64,000 nucleotides of DNA from Paludibacter sp. (GTDB lineage Bacteria > Bacteroidota > Bacteroidia > Bacteroidales > Paludibacteraceae). The translations under genes were made by a program, and so were the position numbers. Below the pieces are notes generated by a model. It ran no database searches and had not been told where the DNA came from. It saw nothing but the letters and a program-made list of their open reading frames with translations. Below are positions 57,538-64,000 of this stretch, one piece after another (position 1 is the first letter of the stretch; the number at the start of each line of letters is the position of its first letter). The DNA lies in NCBI GenBank assembly GCA_010365115.1, contig JAAFGX010000001.1, positions 85,139 to 149,138 of the forward strand. The letters are read 5' to 3'.

Positions 57538-58548
57538 TTATTTACTTGATATATTAATGGTATCTCCCACCTGAATCACCTTGAATTTTTTATCGACATC
57601 TAAGTAAGTAAGAAGTTCCTTGAGTGAAAGATTCAAGTTTAAGCTACCAGAAAAAAGTTCATTTTTAATTTTTTCGTTTTTAATTTGAATTTTTACATGA
57701 AATTTTCGTTCCAAATCTTTAGAGATTTCCTCGATTGTTACATCAACAAAGCAAAGTTTACCGGTTGTCCACAAAGCTGAGCGAGAAGCATCAGTTTCTG
57801 ACAACTCTATCGTTTTTAAAATTTTATTAAAAACTATTTTTTCGTTTGGCTTCATTGTGTATGAACCTGAATTTGTTTTTTCGGGAAATGTAACACTCAC
57901 AACACCTTCCAACAAATTTACTTCAATATTTTTATCTTCTTTATAAGATTTTACATTAAATACCGTACCCGTGACTTTCACATCCAGAGAACCTGTATGG
58001 ACAAAGAATGGTTTTTCCTTATTCTTTGTTACTTCAAAATAACCTTCACCAGAAAGTGAAACCTGTCTGTCTTTTTTGTCGAAAGTCTGGCTGTATTTTA
58101 ATGAAGAGCCCGAATTGAGCCAAACCACAGTGCTGTCGGGGAGGATAATTTTTGTTTGAGAGCCAATAGGCGCAATGGTCTCGTAACAGATTGTTGATTC
58201 TTTCGGGGCTGTAATATCTTTATATAAATAAAATGAAGCAATGGAGACAGATAATACCAAAGTAATTACCGCCGCAATTCGTCTAAAGTAATAGGTCCAT
58301 GAATGAGAAACTGCCATTGATGATTCCTCGTTGATTTGTTGAATCAAACGGTTGTAATTTGTTTGTTTTCCGGATTCAATTTTCGGAATAAACGAAACAG
58401 CACGTAGCTTAGTCATTTCATCAAACTGTGCTTTGAAATCATTATTTGAGTTTATAAGATTCGTAAGTAGCTGTTGGTCACTTTCGGAAATTGTCCCCGA
58501 AAAATAATCAATCATTAAATCTTCAAATTTCTTTTTTTCGCTAAGCAT
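57538..58548 (-). CDS. FecR-type anti-sigma factor, first copy
   Basis: A 336-residue paralogue of the next gene with the same layout: cytoplasmic region, one helix (about 88-108, IAAVITLVLSVSIASFYLY), FecR domain (GSQTKIILPDSTVVWLNSGS, LSGEGYFEVTKN, IEVNLLEGVVSV) and DUF4974-type C-terminus (SKDLERKFHVKIQIKN, LFSGSLNLNLSLKELL). It lies 48 bases after the sigma gene, the usual position for its cognate anti-sigma factor. A gap of 134 bases separates it from the second copy, which suggests that one may be a later duplication. Confidence 0.92.
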   Translation of the reverse strand: MLSEKKKFEDLMIDYFSGTISESDQQLLTNLINSNNDFKAQFDEMTKLRAVSFIPKIESGKQTNYNRLIQQINEESSMAVSHSWTYYFRRIAAVITLVLSVSIASFYLYKDITAPKESTICYETIAPIGSQTKIILPDSTVVWLNSGSSLKYSQTFDKKDRQVSLSGEGYFEVTKNKEKPFFVHTGSLDVKVTGTVFNVKSYKEDKNIEVNLLEGVVSVTFPEKTNSGSYTMKPNEKIVFNKILKTIELSETDASRSALWTTGKLCFVDVTIEEISKDLERKFHVKIQIKNEKIKNELFSGSLNLNLSLKELLTYLDVDKKFKVIQVGDTINISSK

Positions 58549-58596
58549 ATTGTAGTTGTGAGTCAGTATAAAAAATTCAACCTAATCTAAAAGTGA

Positions 58597-59187
58597 CTAT
58601 TTGAAAAATATTAATGGCAATAAACAAATAAGATGATTGAGTGATAGTTTTAATTTATCCATCGCATTTTTTATTTGCACTCTAACGGTACTAACTGTTA
58701 TAAAATTCTCGATGGCTATTTCCTCTGGTGCTTTACCCAGAAATAAATATTGTTCAAAAATATTTCTGCATTTTTCAGGTAACTTTGTAATTGCTTTTAG
58801 CACTTCCTTTTCAATTTCCTGTGTTTCCACATATTGCAAAGGCGTTGGATTTGATAAAATATACTCTTCCTGAAAATCTAGTAATTGTTTTTTATGTTCA
58901 TCTAATACCCTTTCACTTGTTTTCTGAGAACGAATATAATTTAAACAACCATTTTTGACAGACTGAATTAGGTAGGAGTGAATAGGATAACGTAAGGTAT
59001 TTCGCTTATGCCAAACATTAATAAACACATCATTTACTATTTCGTTGGCCACATCCCTATTATAGATATAGCAAAGCGCAACAGTATTTAAATAAGTGTA
59101 ATAACAATCGTATAGTAAAGAAAATGCTTTTTCTTCACCTTTTGAAATCATTGATATTACTTCTTCGTTTATTCTCCGGATTGACAT
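58597..59187 (-). CDS. ECF sigma factor (Bacteroides-expansion type)
   Basis: A 196-residue RNA polymerase sigma factor. Region 2 is at about 20-85 (KAFSLLYDCYYTYLNTVA, DVANEIVNDVFINVWHKR) and region 4 at about 128-180 (LPEKCRNIFEQYLFLGKAPE, FITVSTVRVQIKNAMDKLK). It is followed by two fecR genes, an STN-SusC and susD, so it should activate this polysaccharide locus when its ligand is imported. A consensus housekeeping promoter element lies at 59362-59369, implying basal transcription and a leader of about 165 bases. Confidence 0.93.
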   Translation of the reverse strand: MSIRRINEEVISMISKGEEKAFSLLYDCYYTYLNTVALCYIYNRDVANEIVNDVFINVWHKRNTLRYPIHSYLIQSVKNGCLNYIRSQKTSERVLDEHKKQLLDFQEEYILSNPTPLQYVETQEIEKEVLKAITKLPEKCRNIFEQYLFLGKAPEEIAIENFITVSTVRVQIKNAMDKLKLSLNHLICLLPLIFFK

Positions 59188-59361
59188 TTGAAATTTTAAA
59201 ATTCTGGTTTATGACCTTCTATTTAATCACGAAAATATGTTCTATCTATTTCAATTACAAACAAATAAAGCTATATCTAAGCTTAGAAGATTGTTTGAAG
59301 GATTTAACTTTATATGAACATTTGTCTTATTATAGCATTCAAATAAATGGTTCTTTAAATA

Positions 59362-59393
59362 CAAATGTAGTATTTTTTTTCCTTATGTTGCAA
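59362..59393 (-). promoter_or_regulatory. promoter of the ECF sigma / FecR / SusCD unit
   Basis: TACATTTG at 59362-59369 on the minus strand matches TAnnTTTG exactly. A TTG at 59391-59393 lies 21 bases upstream, the expected -33 spacing. It is the only good primary-sigma promoter upstream of the locus. Confidence 0.65.
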
Positions 59394-60153
59394 TTGATCA
59401 TGATATTTGAATAGGATTCATCCAACCAAGACTAGCTGATTAACAACAAAATTGCTATGTTATTTGAAATTTAAAATGATTGTCAAGTTTCAAAATGAAT
59501 ATACATTTACCGAATGACAGGATAAGATTGTGAGCAATATTGTGTTATCAAGTAATCTGCAACATTATGGCTATTTGAATTTTCATTAGTGATGGCAAAA
59601 TTTCCATATAAAGTAGCAGTTTATTATGAATGAGCATTTTTTATTGAATCCCCAAAGAAGTGAAATAGTACTTAAAAGGATGGGATTTCCGTTACCTTAA
59701 ATTTAGTGCAAGGTACAAGTGTACAACTTTTATAGACCACTGACTTTAAGAGCAATAAATCACTTGTTTTCTTTGTTAGTCGCAATAACTTTGCTTGGTT
59801 TGAAAAGCTTGATGAGTTTAGAACTCAAATTTTAAGGTTGGAGGGCGAGACAACATTTTTATTAAGCGTAGTCAATAGTTTATATGAATCATTATGGTTG
59901 CTTTAAAAGGTTCTAATTACCAACCGTTATCATTAGACGAAATTGATAATTTTGATTTTGTATTTTTTCAATTTACATCCGAACCGAACTTATTCAAAAA
60001 AAAGAAAATTCTATATGCTGCAATTGCTGCAAGAGATTTGCTCTCGAAAGCATTCATTGCTGGCTTTACTTTTCGGACAATTCCAATTTTACCAACTCAA
60101 ACAGTCAGTTTATTGGCACTTTGCAGTTGTAGTATTAGAGCTGTCTTTTCATT

Positions 60154-60187
60154 GAAAACCCGATGCTTTGATTTGCATCGGGTTTTC
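60154..60187 (+). terminator. intrinsic terminator-like hairpin in the degenerate region
   Basis: GAAAACCCGATGC, loop, GCATCGGGTTTTC: a perfect 13-base stem with an eight-base loop, followed by TTC-rich sequence. It has no intact gene before it on the plus strand, so it is probably left over from a lost gene. Confidence 0.65.
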
Positions 60188-60542
60188 TTCATTCGGTGTT
60201 TATTTACTTACTAATACTACCCAAGTTCGGCATAGGCTCCAGCCTATATCGTAGTTAAAATAAAAGCTCCGCTTTTAATATTATAGTTGAATATGCGAGG
60301 TCTGGTGGTACATAGCGATTTATCGGCTTCGACGAAGGCTAGAGTCATTCGTTGAATAAAAACGCTGCTACACACTACGCCCAGCGGAGTGAAACAGGAA
60401 AGGAAGTTAGATCTTTTTCTGATTGAATATGGACTAAACTATACATGAAAAGGAAAAAACAGCAATAATATGCTGACTTTAAGCGCAAGTTAGTGTGCGT
60501 TAAATATAAAATGTGGTTGTTGGGAAGACGATTGAGTGGAGT

Positions 60543-60953
60543 TTATCGGGAATAAGTTGCTTGAACTTCAAAATCGCTCAGTCCATCAAAAATCTTGTAG
60601 GTAAATACAATTCTTCTAAAATCGGACGAAACCACTCCGCTCCCCGCCTTTACTTCTAATTGCTGTTGTGTCCCAACTTGTTGTAGTGGCAATATTGTTA
60701 ATGTATTTGCACTGAGTTTTGCAATAACAAATTCTAATACATTTACATTGTAAAAATTGCTCAAGACATACTGTGTGGTGTCACTCTTTTTTCTGTCGAT
60801 ATCAACAATATAAATCCGTTGACCAGTAATGGGATTATTTTCTTTGCAACTCCACGATCCGATAATAGAGGTATACACTTTAGGATCATTATTGCCACAC
60901 CCCACAAGAATTGAAACGGCAAAGAATAAAGCGAAATAAATTAATTTTTTCAT
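60543..60953 (-). CDS. small hypothetical lipoprotein
   Basis: A 136-residue predicted lipoprotein (signal sequence with lipobox ILVGC, followed by GNNDPKVY). The mature part begins IIGSWSCKENNPITGQ, a pattern of small beta-barrel lipocalin-like proteins, but no family is certain. It starts one base after the stop of the MORN-repeat gene, so the two are co-transcribed and probably coupled. Function unknown. Confidence 0.75.
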   Translation of the reverse strand: MKKLIYFALFFAVSILVGCGNNDPKVYTSIIGSWSCKENNPITGQRIYIVDIDRKKSDTTQYVLSNFYNVNVLEFVIAKLSANTLTILPLQQVGTQQQLEVKAGSGVVSSDFRRIVFTYKIFDGLSDFEVQATYSR

Positions 60954-60954
60954 G

Positions 60955-62136
60955 CTAGTTTGACTTTGGTTTTATAGTACGTTTCTCTGTCTGTTTGCCT
61001 TCTTTGCTATATCCTTTGGCTTCGCCTTCACGCTGTCCTAAATGAAAGTTTATTTCTGACATTAATTTTCCAGAAGTGTAATAGGTTAGCCAATTGCCTT
61101 CTTTTAAATCATTAATGAAATTCCCACGATTTTTTAATTCGCCGGTCTCGTAATAAAAAAGCCACTCCCCTTCTGCCTTGCCTTCGACATACTTTCCGGT
61201 TACTTTCATTTTCCCGTTTGGAAAAAAAACATTCCAAGTGCTATCGAATTTATTGTTGAAGTATTTGCCGGTAGAATAAAGTTGCCCGTTCGTATAAAAA
61301 GTTTTCCACACACCAACTTTTATATTGTCCTTGTATTGTCCGGTTTCTTTTATTATCATTAAAGTAGAGTCATAATACTCTGTAAATGTATCGTCAAGTT
61401 GATCATTCAGGTATGTGCAATCGAGTTTTTTATTTCCAGTTGCTGAATAACCGGTGAGTTTTCCGTTTAGTTTTCCGTTTAGGTAATAACATATTTTGTT
61501 GATAGTACCTTCATCAGATTCTTTGTAATAATCTGTAAAAACACCCTCATACTTACCGTTTCTTTTCAATGATTTTTCTTTGATTTTCCCATTCTCAAAA
61601 TAGCTTATGATGTGTCCATCTTCTATTCCGTTTTTAAAATACTTGATAAATCGGGGTTTATTATCTTCGTAAAATGCTTTCACTTCACCATTTGGGAGGT
61701 TGTTCGAGTAATCTGCAATTTCTTGAATGTTGCCATTCTCGAAGTAATTGATCACCTTTCCGTTCAGAACATCGTTTTTATAACTTAGTTTCTGTTGTAT
61801 TTCTCCTGTAGGATAATAATAATTCAGAATGCCGTTCAGCAATCCGTTTTCGTAAGGCATTTCCTGTTTCAATATACCAGTTTCATAATAATCTTTCCAC
61901 AATCCAACAAGGTAATTTTTATCATAACTACCTTCTTGCCAGGTCTTTCCATCGGAATAATAAATACTATATTTTCCGTGTTTTATGAGGTTGTTTTGCT
62001 TGTCGGTGATGACCGAATAGTTTTCTTTCAGCTTCGTTTTTTCGGCATCGTACCAGGTGCTTACTTCTTTTCCGTGAGCAATAGCACATTGAAAAATAAT
62101 TATTATAACAATAAATGAATTAAACCTGCTGCTCAT
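60955..62136 (-). CDS. exported MORN-type (YwqK-like) repeat protein
   Basis: A 393-residue protein with an N-terminal hydrophobic export signal, then about fifteen tandem repeats of roughly 22 residues with the pattern YY.NGKL...G.Y..G...G.W (for example YYSDGKTWQEGSYDKNYLVG and FYTNGQLYSTGKYFNNKFDS). These are MORN_2 repeats. Databases often label such proteins YwqK-family antitoxin, but nothing here supports a toxin-antitoxin role. Repeats of this kind form extended beta-structures. The gene lies 33 bases after the PapD-like gene and directly before the small lipoprotein, forming a three-gene unit. Confidence 0.85.
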   Translation of the reverse strand: MSSRFNSFIVIIIIFQCAIAHGKEVSTWYDAEKTKLKENYSVITDKQNNLIKHGKYSIYYSDGKTWQEGSYDKNYLVGLWKDYYETGILKQEMPYENGLLNGILNYYYPTGEIQQKLSYKNDVLNGKVINYFENGNIQEIADYSNNLPNGEVKAFYEDNKPRFIKYFKNGIEDGHIISYFENGKIKEKSLKRNGKYEGVFTDYYKESDEGTINKICYYLNGKLNGKLTGYSATGNKKLDCTYLNDQLDDTFTEYYDSTLMIIKETGQYKDNIKVGVWKTFYTNGQLYSTGKYFNNKFDSTWNVFFPNGKMKVTGKYVEGKAEGEWLFYYETGELKNRGNFINDLKEGNWLTYYTSGKLMSEINFHLGQREGEAKGYSKEGKQTEKRTIKPKSN

Positions 62137-62169
62137 TTTATTTAAAACTTAAAAAAACTTTCTGAATTT

Positions 62170-62967
62170 TTATTTTACGTCCAACATAATTTGAGTTCCA
62201 CCAAGCGGTTGGCGGTGTCCATAGTCCAATATGGCTGCTAATGCATAATTTCCCTTAGTGAGTTTAGCTGGCAGTTGTAGTTTGACAACTCTGCTTGCAT
62301 CGGGATATACAGTGACTTTTACCGGATTAAATTTTTCTTCTCTTGCGGTTTGCATATCAGCCAATGCCAGGTTCACTTTTGCATCTATCACATTATCACC
62401 CACATTTGTTACCAATACTTCGAACGAACGTTGATTTTCTCCCGGCTTGGTTATTTCTTTTAACCCAGAAATGGTAGCTTTATAATTATTGTTGCTTTTA
62501 GGCGATTGTTTCACCAGAATTACAATTCTCGGAACTATTTGTACACCCGTAGCAAGGGTTTTGTCAGCCTCAAAGGAAGATTGCTCTTTAGCAACTTCCA
62601 CGTAAATCATACACCATTTTGTGGAAAATCCATCTTTTGGAACTGTTAGCAGAGCATCTATAGTTGCTGACTGGTTTGGATTTAATTCAACAAGCGAAGG
62701 GTTGATTGTTATCCAGTCGGCACAAGATCTTTTACTGGTTCCGGCAGGTACCGATTTTTTGTTCCCGTTATTGTCCAGTACATAATCTGAAATTTTCAAA
62801 TTGTATTTCTGAGGTTTACCGGAATGATTGATTAAATTAATTTTTTTCGATTGAATTTCACCCGGATTTGCATTGTAGCTCATCAACACGGGTGAAACTT
62901 CAAAATCCTGAGCAAGAATACCTGAAGTAAGTAATAAAATACTGATAGCGAATTTTAAACGGAGCAT
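62170..62967 (-). CDS. exported PapD-like / DUF916-like beta-sandwich protein
   Basis: About 265 residues with signal peptide (MLRLKFAISILLLTSGILAQ). The mature part has two Ig-like domains: the first begins FEVSPVLMSYNANPGEIQSK and contains WITINPSLVELNPNQSATID, the second contains FEVLVTNVGDNVIDAKVNLA. This resembles periplasmic chaperone (PapD-like) or DUF916 proteins. The partner is unknown, and no fimbrial genes are in the window. The start is ATG 62967; a GTG at 63000 would place extra residues before the signal peptide. An exact TAnnTTTG element is at 63038. Confidence 0.7.
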   Translation of the reverse strand: MLRLKFAISILLLTSGILAQDFEVSPVLMSYNANPGEIQSKKINLINHSGKPQKYNLKISDYVLDNNGNKKSVPAGTSKRSCADWITINPSLVELNPNQSATIDALLTVPKDGFSTKWCMIYVEVAKEQSSFEADKTLATGVQIVPRIVILVKQSPKSNNNYKATISGLKEITKPGENQRSFEVLVTNVGDNVIDAKVNLALADMQTAREEKFNPVKVTVYPDASRVVKLQLPAKLTKGNYALAAILDYGHRQPLGGTQIMLDVK

Positions 62968-63037
62968 AATTTTATATGTTAAATATGATTTTTTAGACAC
63001 ACGTTGTCATTGAAGGCCAAATTTGTAATTTGTGTCG

Positions 63038-63045
63038 CAAAAGTA
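63038..63045 (-). promoter_or_regulatory. -7 promoter element for the PapD-like/MORN/lipoprotein unit
   Basis: TACTTTTG on the minus strand, an exact TAnnTTTG match 70 bases before the ATG at 62967. The three genes downstream are closely spaced and in one direction. Confidence 0.6.
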
Positions 63046-63141
63046 GTGATTTGAAATTAAAATCCGATATAAATTGAGCGAAGAAAATCAAAAATACATA
63101 GAAAGCGATGTTAATTTATTAAAATTTAAAAAAAATTGAGC

Positions 63142-63528
63142 TTAAATGGCTGAAACTGCTCTTGCAAGTTTTTCCTTAATTTCTATTGCAATTTCAATCA
63201 TATCTACATTTCCAATGGCCATCATTGAAGCAAGCGGATCTACTGCTGCAATTTCAATTTCATGATTTTCAAATTCCTGAACAACAATACTGCATGGAAG
63301 CATGGTTCCTATTTTATCTTCCAGTTGTAATGCTTTATAAGCAAATGAAGGATTGCAGGCACCAAGAATTTTATATTTTCTGAAATCTACATTCAGTTTT
63401 TCTTTCAGTTTCTCATGGAGATTAATCTCGGTAAGAATTCCAAAACCTTCGTTTTTCAACGATTCGGTTATTCGCTGAACGGCCTGATCAAAATCAGTTT
63501 TAATTGTTTTGCTAATGTAATACTTCAT
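63142..63528 (-). CDS. DUF302-domain protein
   Basis: A 128-residue protein that is almost entirely a DUF302 domain: TDFDQAVQRITESLKNEGFG, YKILGACNPSFAYKALQLED and GTMLPCSIVVQEFENHEIEI, the last carrying the conserved LPC motif. DUF302 proteins are small, probably cytosolic when unsignalled as here, and of unknown function; some occur near sulfur or metal metabolism genes. It is 142 bases upstream of the PapD-like unit and may be transcribed separately. Confidence 0.88.
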   Translation of the reverse strand: MKYYISKTIKTDFDQAVQRITESLKNEGFGILTEINLHEKLKEKLNVDFRKYKILGACNPSFAYKALQLEDKIGTMLPCSIVVQEFENHEIEIAAVDPLASMMAIGNVDMIEIAIEIKEKLARAVSAI

Positions 63529-64000
63529 AATTTTAAGTTTTATGGATTGAATACTGCGTATAATATAAACATATTTCCATCATTATAGTTTAGATGAAAA
63601 GCCATTTAATAATTCAATTTATGGGCGATTCTAAACATCAATATTTCATAAACGAACGATTTAAACCTGTTAATTTATCTCTTAAAAAAACAACCTGATT
63701 TTCAGATCGTTTTTTAAGTTTGAAACGAGAATTTTGGTTTAATCCATTTTATTTTTTGATATTAAAAAATTAATTAAAAATTTCAAGACTTTTCATAATT
63801 TATAAAAAAAGATGTTTATATTTGCAACTATTTAAAAAAACAAAAGAACCACTAAAAACTGTCGTAAGCCACCCAAATTGGGAGGCATTGTACCATTTTA
63901 TGGTGGGTATATAGATGTTATGGGCAAGCGGTGTAAAAAAAAGAAAAAACAGATTTTTCCTGAAACGACTATAATTTTAAAAAACTACTTTTAGACTATT
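63529..64000. other. right-edge intergenic region with plus-strand promoter and structured leader
   Basis: 470 very AT-rich bases with no reading frame of note. An inverted repeat with arms CTTAAAAAA and TTTTTTAAG lies around 63681-63718. TATATTTG at 63817-63824 is an exact -7 element on the plus strand. The predicted transcript (from about 63831) contains a GCC-CCCAA/TTGGG-GGC hairpin (63868-63886) and an ACCA/TGGT hairpin (63892-63904), and runs off the window, so it is either a long leader or a small RNA. Confidence 0.5.
63817..63824 (+). promoter_or_regulatory. -7 promoter element reading off the right edge
   Basis: TATATTTG, an exact TAnnTTTG match followed by GC, as is common for strong Bacteroidota promoters. 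The -33 region is T-rich (ACTTTTCATAA). The gene it serves lies beyond the window. Confidence 0.55.

Larger units (their letters stand above)
59188..60542. other. 1.35 kb without a convincing gene; degenerate sequence
   Basis: Contains the sigma-factor promoter (59362-59393) and then AT-rich sequence. A start-less frame at about 59738-59906 encodes roughly 55 plausible residues (FKSNKSLVFFVSRNNFAWFE) of no family I recognise, with stops on both sides. It looks like a gene remnant. A clean hairpin lies at 60154-60187. From 60228 to 60410 there are several short inverted repeats, such as TAGGCTCCAGCCTA and AAAAGCTCCGCTTTT, of the kind found in Bacteroidota intergenic repeats. The frame at 59894-60214 is not convincing as a gene. 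Confidence 0.5.

Noticed and set aside
59894..60214. 106-codon plus-strand frame as a real gene
   Set aside because: No family resemblance, poor start context, runs through a terminator-like hairpin and ends in low-complexity residues; treated as part of a degenerate region.
60228..60420. Short palindromes as insertion-sequence ends or a CRISPR array
   Set aside because: No transposase, no regular repeat-spacer spacing and no target duplications are visible; no CRISPR array was seen anywhere in the window.
60955..62136. Toxin-antitoxin system suggested by the common YwqK antitoxin label
   Set aside because: The protein is exported and consists of MORN-type repeats. The neighbours are a PapD-like protein and a lipoprotein, with no toxin candidate.
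1..64000. tRNA, rRNA or tmRNA genes
   Set aside because: I looked through the intergenic stretches and found no cloverleaf-like GC-rich segment or conserved rRNA/tmRNA motif; a computational scan would be needed to exclude them fully.

Overview
The window is AT-rich chromosomal DNA from a member of the Bacteroidota, most likely Bacteroidales. Four things point there: promoters of the TAnnTTTG type, a SusC/SusD pair controlled by an ECF sigma factor and FecR anti-sigma factors, many type IX secretion (T9SS) C-terminal sorting domains, and the proC / XRE-cupin / acyl-CoA synthetase and argR-GNAT-argG gene groups that I recall from Bacteroidales genomes. The T9SS domains argue against a gut Bacteroides and fit a free-living relative such as the Paludibacter/Dysgonomonas side of the order. 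That placement is inference.

Left part (1-18.4 kb) is mainly housekeeping: the start of aroQ, a SemiSWEET sugar transporter, a small membrane protein, a secreted CotH-kinase/lamin-tail protein, an S1/P1 nuclease, xerD, a DUF5686 outer-membrane protein, proC, an XRE-cupin regulator, an AMP-forming acyl-CoA synthetase, upp, uvrA, argR, a GNAT acyltransferase and argG. Short palindromic repeats are scattered between these genes, and one lies inside the uvrA reading frame.

Middle part (18.4-59.4 kb) is one large polysaccharide utilisation locus, all on the minus strand. Its regulatory end is at the right: an ECF sigma factor, two tandem FecR anti-sigma factors, a SusC with an N-terminal STN signalling domain, and SusD. 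Then follow a GH97, a discoidin/Ig-like binding protein, a Rossmann-like/discoidin protein of unknown function, four tandem GH30-like enzymes with different accessory domains, a GH39-like lipoprotein, GH92, GH31, GH29, a GH29-GH16 fusion and GH42. Most of the right-hand cistrons end in a hairpin. At the far left the locus is decaying: a GH97 remnant, a GH30-like protein without its catalytic glutamates and with a frameshift, a GH140-like gene with an internal stop, a frameshifted CBM9-like gene and a GH89 remnant. The expected substrate is a branched glycan bearing fucose, galactose, mannose and glucose-type linkages. The exact polymer cannot be read from sequence.

Right part (59.4-64 kb) has about 1.1 kb of degenerate non-coding sequence, then a minus-strand group (PapD-like protein, MORN-repeat protein, small lipoprotein), a DUF302 protein, and a plus-strand promoter with a structured leader running off the window end.
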